From NCBI GenBank assembly GCA_019410665.1, contig DXSD01000075.1:1-9817 (forward strand): a DNA stretch of 9,817 nt, given 5' to 3'. The notes under the pieces are model-generated. The model did no database searches. It saw nothing but the letters and a program-made list of their open reading frames with translations, and was not told the DNA's origin. The number at the start of each line of letters is the position of its first letter. Positions within the stretch are counted from its first letter, which is position 1. The position numbers and the translations under genes are program-made. This DNA comes from Fusobacterium sp. Its GTDB lineage: Bacteria; Fusobacteriota; Fusobacteriia; Fusobacteriales; Fusobacteriaceae. Shown in pieces: positions 1-6,625 of this stretch.

Positions 1-118
1 GCATTGCGTAAGCACTAGCGATTGGAAGTAAACTTTTTTCCTTTTATATTGTTAAGTATTTTTATTTTTGATTTCAATTTAAGAATTTGTAATAATTTAT
101 ACCTAAGAAAATTCTAAA
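1..118. other. Left-edge non-coding region
   Basis: I find no supportable gene here. The first ~25 bases are clearly richer in G+C than the rest of the window. In one forward frame they read as a short open tail ending in TAA at 29-31, which could be the end of a gene lying outside the window. Part of it (about 6-22) also loosely resembles the conserved 3' region of 23S rRNA, but the likeness stops after about 17 bases. From 33 onward the sequence is very AT-rich. It holds a 7-bp inverted repeat, AGAATTT (82-88) and AAATTCT (109-115), with a 20-base spacer. No GC-rich terminator hairpin is visible, and no divergent gene start with a ribosome binding site was found on the minus strand. Confidence 0.5.
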
Positions 119-151
119 ATGACATATTGAGGACATAAAAGATGTTATAAT
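119..151 (+). promoter_or_regulatory. Efflux operon promoter with direct-repeat box
   Basis: An exact extended -10 element, TGTTATAAT, lies at 143-151, which puts the start of transcription near 158, about 33 bases before the first gene. At 17-base spacing the -35 position (123-128, CATATT) is poor. Instead two similar octamers, ATGACATA (119-126) and AGGACATA (130-137), repeat with an 11-bp period and cover that position. An alternative pairing is TTGAGG (127-132) with TATAAA (151-156), 18 bases apart. The extended -10 is read directly; regulator binding at the repeats is inference. Confidence 0.6.
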
Positions 152-190
152 ATAAAATATAGAGAACTAGATTTTGAAAGGAAAGATATT

Positions 191-1438
191 ATGAAGAGAG
201 GAATATTATTATTTTTGCTTCTTGGAATGGGAAGTTTAACTTATAGTAAAGATTTAAGTTTAGATATGATGCTAGAAGATTTAAATAAAAGTTCTTATGA
301 AAAAGAAATATATACGATACAGGAAAAGATAAATAGTGACAAGGAAAAATACTACAAATTAGATGATTTTAATGGAATAAATACTGAGGTTTCATCTAAT
401 TATAGTGATAGAGAAGATGCCTTTGAAACAACTGGAAGAGTTCAATATGGACCACTATATTTTGAAGGGACAAAAAATTACAATTCAGAAGATGAAGCTG
501 TGTTAGGAGTTGAAAAAAGTTTAAAAGAGTTACTTTACTCAAATAGCAAAAGCCAATTGAAACAGTTGGAATATAGCAAAGAGATAGACAGATTAGATTA
601 TGAAAAGAGAATGGAAGAGCAGAAGTTAAAGTTACTAGAGCTATATAAAGAGTATAAAAACAATGAATTAGAGATAGCAGTGAAAAAGAGTGGAATAGAG
701 AAGTTAAAAGTTGAGGAACAAAAATTATCAAAAGCTTACTCTTTAGGGGCTATTTCTAAAATAGATTTAGATAGTATAGAGTACAGTATAAAAAATATGG
801 AGTTAGAGATAAAAGTTTTAAATAGTAACCTTGAAAAATTAAAAAGAAAGTTTTTTTATGATTTTGGTTTTGAAATAGGAGATGCTACTTTGAAGGATAT
901 AGAGCCACCAAAGGAAGAGTTTTCAAATTTTTTAGAAAATTATGGAGAGAAGGACTTAAAGATTTTAGCTTATGAGATAGAGAAAACTAAAGAGAATATA
1001 AAGTATCTGAACTATAATGATACTGTTCCAGAGGTTACATTAGGAGTGGAACATAGTAATAAATATGACGAGAATAGAGTGGTTTTAAAATTTTCTAAAA
1101 AACTTTTTGATCTCAATATAGAATTAGAAAATCAGAAGGATTCTCTTTTACAGCAAGAGATAGATATAGAGCAAAAAGTGAAAGAGAATGAGGGAGAAAA
1201 ATTAGTAATCTTAAATAACTATGAAAACTATAAAAAAGATTATGAGGTAAATAAAAATAATTCAGAGCTAGAGTTAGCTAAGTACAATATAAAAAAGATG
1301 GAATATTCACTTGGAAAAGTGGACTATGTAGAGGTTATGGAGTATTTTAACTCATATATCAACTATGAAGTTGCAAAAGAGAAGGCAAAAAACAGTTTAA
1401 ATGGATATATCTATGAGATGATGATAAGGGGAGAATAA
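191..1438 (+). CDS. TolC-family outer membrane efflux channel
   Basis: Probable outer-membrane channel of the pump encoded by this operon, forming the exit duct across periplasm and outer membrane as a trimer. The 415-residue product begins with a Sec signal peptide (about 1-19; basic start, leucine-rich core, likely cleavage after Thr-Tyr-Ser) and has no lipobox cysteine. The rest is rich in Lys/Glu with long predicted helices. Two related helical-hairpin tips, Y183-S-L-G-A-I-S and Y372-S-L-G-K-V-D, mark the tandem repeat typical of the family. It is somewhat shorter than E. coli TolC (about 470 residues mature). The ATG is preceded by GAAAGGAAAG (176-185). It is first in the operon and its stop overlaps the adaptor start by one base (TAATG). 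The family call is firm from architecture and context; the exported substrate is unknown. Confidence 0.85.
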   Translation: MKRGILLFLLLGMGSLTYSKDLSLDMMLEDLNKSSYEKEIYTIQEKINSDKEKYYKLDDFNGINTEVSSNYSDREDAFETTGRVQYGPLYFEGTKNYNSEDEAVLGVEKSLKELLYSNSKSQLKQLEYSKEIDRLDYEKRMEEQKLKLLELYKEYKNNELEIAVKKSGIEKLKVEEQKLSKAYSLGAISKIDLDSIEYSIKNMELEIKVLNSNLEKLKRKFFYDFGFEIGDATLKDIEPPKEEFSNFLENYGEKDLKILAYEIEKTKENIKYLNYNDTVPEVTLGVEHSNKYDENRVVLKFSKKLFDLNIELENQKDSLLQQEIDIEQKVKENEGEKLVILNNYENYKKDYEVNKNNSELELAKYNIKKMEYSLGKVDYVEVMEYFNSYINYEVAKEKAKNSLNGYIYEMMIRGE

Positions 1439-2553
1439 TGAAGAAGATTAATTTTAAAATTGTAGGAATAGCAGTAATAATATTAGTATTTTTAGCAATA
1501 GAGCTTATAAGATATAACAACAGTAAAAAAATAAAAGAGAATTTAAGTACATACAGTGTTATGAGAGTAAATATTGGAAATGAAAAGGGATATATAGAGG
1601 TAAACGGAAGTGTAGATGTAAATGATACTAAAAAGGTTTTTGTGGATAAAAAGTTAAAGGTAGATGAGGTTTATGTGCAAGAGGGAGATTATGTAGAAAA
1701 GGGACAACTTTTAATGACCTTTGATGAAACAGAGAGAAATAATCTCATGAGAAATTTAGAGAGGGAGAAATTAGCTCTTTCTAAGTTAAAAAGAGATTAC
1801 AATGTAGAAAAAGAGCTATATAAAATAGGAGGAAGCTCTGCTAACAGTGTAAAGGAGTTAGAAGAGGAGATAAGAAAAAGTGAGATAAATATAGAGGAGT
1901 ATGAGGAGGATTTAGCTAAGACAGCTGAGAAGATAGAGAGCCCTGTAAGTGGAACTATTACTTCACTAACTGCTCAAGAAAACTATCTAGTAGATACAGA
2001 CTCACCACTTATGGAGATAGCAGACCTATCAGATGTAAAGATAGTTTTAGAAGTTCCAGAGTATGATGTGAAAAATATATATTTAGGACAAAAGATACTT
2101 TTAAAACCAGAGGTATTTGAGAAGAAAAAAGCTTTTCCAGGAAAGATAACAAAGATTTCTAAAATTTCTGAAGTATCAGAGATAACATCAGAGAATATCT
2201 TAAAAACAGAGGTAAAACCAGATGAGGTAATTCCATATATAGTACCAGGATTTAAAGTTGTTGCAACAATATATTTAACTGAAGAGAAAAAAGAGATAGT
2301 AGTTCCTAAAACAGCAATATTAGGAGAAGATGGGAAGTATTTTGTAGTAGTAGCTGATGTAGATGGAATAGTTAGTAAAAAAGAGGTAAGAATAGAGAAC
2401 TTAGAGGGAGATAATATAGTTATAAAAAGTGGACTAAGTGGTGGAGAGAACATTTTAATAACTCCAGATGAAAGCTTAAAAGATGGAGATAGAATAATAG
2501 CACAGATGAAAAATAGAGGTAATAAAAATGTTGAAAGTGGAAAAGCTAAATAA
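1438..2553 (+). CDS. MacA-like periplasmic adaptor (HlyD/membrane fusion family)
   Basis: Adaptor linking the inner-membrane ABC transporter to the outer-membrane channel. It is 371 residues long, with one N-terminal membrane anchor (about 7-24). The first half of a lipoyl-like domain spans about 66-96 (VDEVYVQEGDYVEKGQLL). A charged alpha-hairpin coiled coil follows (about 97-166), and the lipoyl fold resumes at ESPVSGTITS (167-176). A beta-barrel region (about 198-285) and a membrane-proximal domain (VVPKTAIL onward) complete the usual MacA order. The hairpin tip (L127 to S134) keeps the Leu and Ser of the TolC-docking motif but has Val123 where Arg is expected. The ribosome site AAGGGGAG (1426-1433) lies in the end of the channel gene, and the 3' end overlaps the ATPase gene by 26 bases. 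Assignment to the MacA/HlyD group is secure; orthology to E. coli MacA is not tested. Confidence 0.88.
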   Translation: MKKINFKIVGIAVIILVFLAIELIRYNNSKKIKENLSTYSVMRVNIGNEKGYIEVNGSVDVNDTKKVFVDKKLKVDEVYVQEGDYVEKGQLLMTFDETERNNLMRNLEREKLALSKLKRDYNVEKELYKIGGSSANSVKELEEEIRKSEINIEEYEEDLAKTAEKIESPVSGTITSLTAQENYLVDTDSPLMEIADLSDVKIVLEVPEYDVKNIYLGQKILLKPEVFEKKKAFPGKITKISKISEVSEITSENILKTEVKPDEVIPYIVPGFKVVATIYLTEEKKEIVVPKTAILGEDGKYFVVVADVDGIVSKKEVRIENLEGDNIVIKSGLSGGENILITPDESLKDGDRIIAQMKNRGNKNVESGKAK

Positions 2554-3205
2554 GTTTTATATAAATGGAGATATGAGGCTACATGCTCTAAAAAATATAG
2601 AGTTTAATATAGAAAAAGGGGAGTATGTGGCAATAATGGGAAGTAGTGGAAGTGGAAAATCCACTATGATGAATATATTAGGATGTTTAGATAGAGAGTT
2701 TGAAGGAGTTTACAACCTTGATGGAATAGAGATTTCTCAAATAGATGAAAAGGGAATATCTAAAATAAGAAATGCTAAGATAGGCTTTGTTTTCCAAGCT
2801 TTTAACCTTTTACCTAAATTGACAGCACTACAAAATGTTGAACTTCCCCTTGTGTATGCAGGGGTACATAAAAAAGAGAGGGAGCAAAGGGCAAAAGAGA
2901 TGTTAGAAAAGGTAGGATTAGGAGAGAGATTGCACCACAGACCTAATGAGCTATCAGGAGGACAAAAACAGAGAGTGGCAATAGCTAGAGCCCTTGTAAA
3001 TAATCCTGCTATAATTTTAGCAGATGAGCCAACTGGAAACTTAGATAGTGTTTCTGAAAAGGAGATAATGGAACTTTTCACTCAGTTAAACTCTCAAGGA
3101 AAGACAATAATCATAGTTAGCCATGAACCAGAGGTAGCTAACTATGTAAAGAGAATACTTCTTTTTAAAGATGGTGAGATAATAAAAGATGGTGGTAGCC
3201 TATGA
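2528..3205 (+). CDS. MacB/LolD-type ABC transporter ATPase
   Basis: Cytoplasmic ATP-hydrolysing subunit that powers the permease encoded next. All nucleotide-binding motifs are present in its 225 residues: Walker A GSSGSGKST (38-46), Q-loop Gln90, ABC signature LSGGQKQR (142-149), Walker B IILADE (162-167) with catalytic Glu167, D-loop NLDS (171-174) and H-loop His199. Length and signature fit the MacB/LolD/FtsE class. In E. coli MacB this domain is fused to the membrane domain; here it is a separate gene, as in many Firmicutes transporters. The start lies inside the adaptor gene (26-base overlap), with AGAGGT (2515-2520) seven bases upstream, so coupled translation is likely. The adjacent adaptor and channel favour an efflux role over LolCDE lipoprotein release, though sequence alone does not exclude the latter. 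Confidence 0.93.
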   Translation: MLKVEKLNKFYINGDMRLHALKNIEFNIEKGEYVAIMGSSGSGKSTMMNILGCLDREFEGVYNLDGIEISQIDEKGISKIRNAKIGFVFQAFNLLPKLTALQNVELPLVYAGVHKKEREQRAKEMLEKVGLGERLHHRPNELSGGQKQRVAIARALVNNPAIILADEPTGNLDSVSEKEIMELFTQLNSQGKTIIIVSHEPEVANYVKRILLFKDGEIIKDGGSL

Positions 3206-4431
3206 ATTTTTTAGAAAGTTTGAAAAGTGCTATTCAAAGTATAAAGGGAAATAAGATGCGTTCCTTTTTAACTATGTTAGGAATAATCATAGGTATATCT
3301 TCAGTAATTACAATGTCATCTATAGGAAAAGGTGGACAAGATAGTATCACTGGAGATTTAAAAGAGGGGGGATATGGAAAATTTAACATAACAATAGATA
3401 AAACTGATGAGAATTTTAGATGGAAATATCTATTAAATGAGGATATAGTAAATAAAATAAGAGAGAGTGGACTCTTTAAAGGGGTTAGCCCTAAAATAAA
3501 TGTAAATTTAGGTGTGAAAATAGAGGGAAGTAGTAGAAGACAGATGATGGTATTTAATGCTACTACTCCAGACTTTGAAAATATAGATAAGATAAAAATA
3601 TTGTATGGAAGAAATATACTTCCCTTTGAATATGAGAGTGGAGAGAGGGTTATAGTAATAGATAACATAACTGCTAAGGATATATTTGGAAATGCTAAAA
3701 GTGCTCTTGGAAAGAGAATAGAACTTTATAAGGGAAGATATGGCAATCCACAAAGTTATAAAATAGTGGGAGTTTATCAAAATCCCTTAGAGCAGATGAT
3801 AAAAGTAATGGGTGGGAAAAGAGTTCCAAGGTTTGGAAGGATGCCACTACCTACCTATGAAAAAATCTATGATAGTGAACAAACAGGATACACAACTATA
3901 ATACTAGAATCTAAAACACCTGAAGATATGGCTCTTAGTATGACTCAAGCTAAGGAGTTGCTAGACAAAATAACTGGAGAGGCAGAACTCTATGATGTAA
4001 ATGTAGAAAATAGTGGAACAGCTTCTTTTGATAATATTTTAACAACACTAAATATATTTGTAACTTTTGTTGCTGGTATCTCTCTTTTTGTAGGGGGAAT
4101 AGGGGTAATGAATATTATGCTTGTAAGTGTTGTAGAGAGAACTAAGGAGATAGGAATAAGAAAAGCTATTGGAGCTACTGACATAGATATACTTTCACAA
4201 TTTTTGTTAGAATCAATAATTTTAACAGGGATAGGGGGAGTTTTAGGAGTGAGCTTTGGAATAGTGTTTGCTATATTTATAGGATATTTTATAGGAATAG
4301 TTCCAATTTTTTCTATAGTGACAATAGTGATCTCTCTTGTTGTATCTATGGGGATAGGAATAGTTTTTGGAGTTACTCCAGCTAAGAAAGCTGCTAAGTT
4401 AAATCCAGTAGATGCATTAAGAGCAGAATAA
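3202..4431 (+). CDS. MacB-type ABC transporter permease (FtsX family)
   Basis: Inner-membrane subunit of the pump. It is 409 residues long with the MacB layout: a cytoplasmic amphipathic start, membrane segment 1 (about 20-41), a large extracytoplasmic domain (about 42-280), then three more membrane segments (about 283-309, 333-364 and 368-391). The FtsX-family core shows VERTKEIGIRKAIGAT (311-326), the coupling stretch facing the ATPase, and the typical ending PAKKAAKLNPVDALRAE. MacB-class proteins act by mechanotransmission, pushing substrate from the periplasm through adaptor and channel rather than carrying it across the inner membrane. That mechanism is known for the family and is inferred here. 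The start overlaps the ATPase stop by four bases (ATGA), with GGTGGT (3191-3196) as ribosome site. Its Arg20 is a CGT codon, in a window dominated by AGA/AGG. Substrate unknown. Confidence 0.92.
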   Translation: MNFLESLKSAIQSIKGNKMRSFLTMLGIIIGISSVITMSSIGKGGQDSITGDLKEGGYGKFNITIDKTDENFRWKYLLNEDIVNKIRESGLFKGVSPKINVNLGVKIEGSSRRQMMVFNATTPDFENIDKIKILYGRNILPFEYESGERVIVIDNITAKDIFGNAKSALGKRIELYKGRYGNPQSYKIVGVYQNPLEQMIKVMGGKRVPRFGRMPLPTYEKIYDSEQTGYTTIILESKTPEDMALSMTQAKELLDKITGEAELYDVNVENSGTASFDNILTTLNIFVTFVAGISLFVGGIGVMNIMLVSVVERTKEIGIRKAIGATDIDILSQFLLESIILTGIGGVLGVSFGIVFAIFIGYFIGIVPIFSIVTIVISLVVSMGIGIVFGVTPAKKAAKLNPVDALRAE

Positions 4432-4501
4432 AAAAAAGATAACAAGAATTTAAAAAATTTGATATAATAAAATAAGTGAAAAAATTTGTGGAGGCATTGT
4501 A
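4432..4501 (+). promoter_or_regulatory. ftsI: Intergenic region with probable ftsI promoter
   Basis: TATAAT (4463-4468) with ATAACA (4439-4444) 18 bases upstream gives a plausible sigma-70 type promoter, with transcription starting near 4475. A perfect 10-bp direct repeat, AAAAAATTTG (4452-4461 and 4479-4488), flanks the -10. No GC-containing hairpin followed by a T-run is present, so the pump operon has no obvious intrinsic terminator here and transcripts may read through into ftsI. Confidence 0.5.
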
Positions 4502-4504
4502 GTG
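4490..4504 (+). promoter_or_regulatory. ftsI: ftsI ribosome binding site and GTG start
   Basis: GGAGG (4490-4494) is seven bases upstream of GTG (4502-4504). The only nearby alternative, TTG at 4497-4499, is followed at once by TAG. This fixes the GTG as the start. It is the only non-ATG start among the eight main genes. Confidence 0.8.
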
Positions 4505-6616
4505 AGATACTTTAAATTACTAGCTTTATTATCCACCTTAGTGGGTTTTGGTTTTTCCATTTATTATAAATTATATCTACTAACGATTTTTTTATTCTTG
4601 TTATTTTTTTATTTCCTATATATTTTTGCCAAAAAAAAAGAGTATACTAAAAATAGTAATTTTAATAAAAGAGCTATTTTAGCTTCAAATATAATACTGT
4701 TTTTATCTTTATTAATAGTGATAAGATTGGTACAAATTCAGATTTTCAATGAGGATATCTATGATGAAAAGGTAAAAAGCCAGATAAGAAGAAATGATAT
4801 TTTTTACGGAGATAGGGGAAATATATATGACAGTAGTGGAAAAAGTCTAGCTTTTAATCAAAATATATACACCTTAGGAGTAAACCCAAGTTCTTTATAT
4901 GACAAAGAGACCACATATCCTGGGATAGAGAAGATACTTGAGGAGATATATAGGGATAAACCTGGAGAAAAAAAGAGATATTTAAAAGCTTTAGAAGAGG
5001 GGAATAGAGCTGGAAGAAGATATAAAGTGGTAGCTAGAAATTTAACTGAAAAGGAGAAAGAGAGGATATCTCAAATTGCTAAGGAGTATAAACTAACCTT
5101 AAATGAGATACAGTTTGATAGAAGTATAAAGAGAACTTACTATAAAAGTGATCTATATAAAAACTTAATAGGCTTTATAGGTTACACTCAAAAATCTAAC
5201 TCTGAAAAAATAGGAGTTTATGGTTTAGAAAAAGAGTATGAAGAGTACTTAAAAGAGAAAAGTGTAAAAAGACAAAATATCTATACAAAAAATAGAAAGA
5301 TTAAACTTCCCTTTGCTCAGGATAGTATAACAACAAATCTTAATGGGAAAAATATTCACACTACTATAGATAATGAGTTACAATTTATTCTAAATGAAGA
5401 GGTTGAAAAAAAGTTTACCTCCTCTGGATCAGAAGAGGCTTATGGTGTGATTATAGATCCAAACAATGGAAAGATATTGGCAACTTCCTATTACACAATT
5501 TTTAAAAATAGAGCCCTAAGAAATCCAATATTTCAAAATCAGATGGAGCCAGGTTCCATATTTAAACCTATAATTGTAGCTGCTGCTTTAGATGCTAATT
5601 TAGTAAGAAAACAGACAAAGTTTGACATAGGAGATGGAACTATTAGAAAGTATAGGCATACTATAAAGGAAGCTAGTAGAAATACTAAGGGAATACTTTC
5701 TACAGAAGAGGTACTTAAAAAATCAAGTAACGTAGGTATGGTTATGATTGGAGATAAGTTTACTAATCAGGAGTTTGAAGAGTATCTTAAAAAGTTTGGA
5801 CTATATGATAGGACTGGGGTAGATTTTCCTGGAGAGTTAAAACCATATACTACTCCATATAAAAGATGGGACGGATTGAAAAAGAGTACAATGTCCTTCG
5901 GTCAAGGAATAGTAGTAACTCCTATTCAGATGATAACTGCTTTTTCATCGTTGATAAATGGTGGAATTTTATATAAACCCTATTTAGTAGATAAGATAAC
6001 TGATGATAAGGGGGTAGTTATTAGAAGAAATCTACCAAGTGTAAGAGGGACAACTATCTCTAAAGAGTTGTCAGATGATATGAGAGAGATGTTAGAGGAG
6101 GTAGTTTCTGATGGAACTGCTAAAAGAGGAGCAGTAGAAGGATATAGAGTAGGAGGAAAAACAGGAACAGCTCAGTTAAGTACTAAAGGTGGATATTTAA
6201 AAGAGAATTATCTTTCATCTTTTATAGGATTTTTTCCTGTGGATAAGCCTAAATACACTATATTGGTGATGTTTTTAAAACCAAAGGGAGAGACAATTTT
6301 TGAAAAATTTGGAGGTGCAACTGCTGCACCAGTATTTGGAAATATTGTAAGAAGAATAAGTAAAACTAAGAATATACTCTCTGAAAATATTTCAAAGTTA
6401 TCAAAGGTTGATAAATTTGAAAAGATATCTAGAGATATTGCTTTAGATGTTACAATGCCAGATCTGAAAGGGATGCCCCCTAAAGATGTAATAGAGATAT
6501 TTAGCAAAAGTGATATAGAGGTAAAAATAAAAGGGGTAGGTTTAGTAAAAGAGCAGTATCCAAAAGCTGGAGAATCCTTAGAAAAAGTTAGAGAGATAAG
6601 AATAATCTTAGATTAG
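4502..6616 (+). CDS. ftsI: Class B penicillin-binding protein, FtsI type, with PASTA domain
   Basis: Septal peptidoglycan D,D-transpeptidase that cross-links cell wall during division; target of beta-lactams. Transpeptidase motifs are complete in its 704 residues: SxxK at S352-I-F-K355 (nucleophile Ser352), SxN at S408-S-N410 and KTG at K553-T-G555. The class B N-terminal domain is marked by RGNIYDSSG (105-113), and GVYGLEKEYE (238-247) and MSFGQGIVVTP (464-474) favour FtsI over MrdA. A C-terminal PASTA domain spans about 648-703 (MPDLKGMPP through YPKAGE). The N-terminus is odd: two close hydrophobic segments (about 4-21 and 24-43), a basic loop (44-57), then a third segment (about 58-78), where E. 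coli FtsI has one. An A9 run (4631-4639) encodes Lys44-46. It sits outside any visible ftsL/mraY context, nine bases before priA. Function is secure; the FtsI subtype is likely. Confidence 0.92.
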   Translation: MRYFKLLALLSTLVGFGFSIYYKLYLLTIFLFLLFFYFLYIFAKKKEYTKNSNFNKRAILASNIILFLSLLIVIRLVQIQIFNEDIYDEKVKSQIRRNDIFYGDRGNIYDSSGKSLAFNQNIYTLGVNPSSLYDKETTYPGIEKILEEIYRDKPGEKKRYLKALEEGNRAGRRYKVVARNLTEKEKERISQIAKEYKLTLNEIQFDRSIKRTYYKSDLYKNLIGFIGYTQKSNSEKIGVYGLEKEYEEYLKEKSVKRQNIYTKNRKIKLPFAQDSITTNLNGKNIHTTIDNELQFILNEEVEKKFTSSGSEEAYGVIIDPNNGKILATSYYTIFKNRALRNPIFQNQMEPGSIFKPIIVAAALDANLVRKQTKFDIGDGTIRKYRHTIKEASRNTKGILSTEEVLKKSSNVGMVMIGDKFTNQEFEEYLKKFGLYDRTGVDFPGELKPYTTPYKRWDGLKKSTMSFGQGIVVTPIQMITAFSSLINGGILYKPYLVDKITDDKGVVIRRNLPSVRGTTISKELSDDMREMLEEVVSDGTAKRGAVEGYRVGGKTGTAQLSTKGGYLKENYLSSFIGFFPVDKPKYTILVMFLKPKGETIFEKFGGATAAPVFGNIVRRISKTKNILSENISKLSKVDKFEKISRDIALDVTMPDLKGMPPKDVIEIFSKSDIEVKIKGVGLVKEQYPKAGESLEKVREIRIILD

Positions 6617-6625
6617 GGAGATAAT

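Noticed and set aside
1..60. Divergent minus-strand gene start (a regulator) at the left edge
   Set aside because: An AAAGG-like site exists on the minus strand, but no ATG, GTG or TTG lies at a usable distance and an in-frame stop sits just upstream.
396..3780. Minus-strand open frames inside the pump genes (for example 396-731, 1983-2453, 2737-3081, 3234-3668, 3508-3780)
   Set aside because: They lie wholly within well-supported forward genes, have low-complexity Ser/Phe/Ile-rich translations typical of antisense AT-rich codons, and show no recognisable domains.
2528..4431. LolCDE lipoprotein-release transporter instead of an efflux pump
   Set aside because: There is one permease rather than a LolC/LolE pair, and the ATPase is co-transcribed with a MacA-like adaptor and a TolC-family channel, which fits MacAB-TolC better.
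4447..4460. AATTT/AAATT hairpin as terminator of the pump operon
   Set aside because: The stem is five A-T pairs with a three-base loop and no T-run after it; too weak to act as an intrinsic terminator.
4476..4502. Eight-codon GTG-started leader frame ending at the ftsI start
   Set aside because: It has no ribosome binding site, begins at the predicted transcription start and is very short; its stop sharing one base with the ftsI GTG is probably chance.
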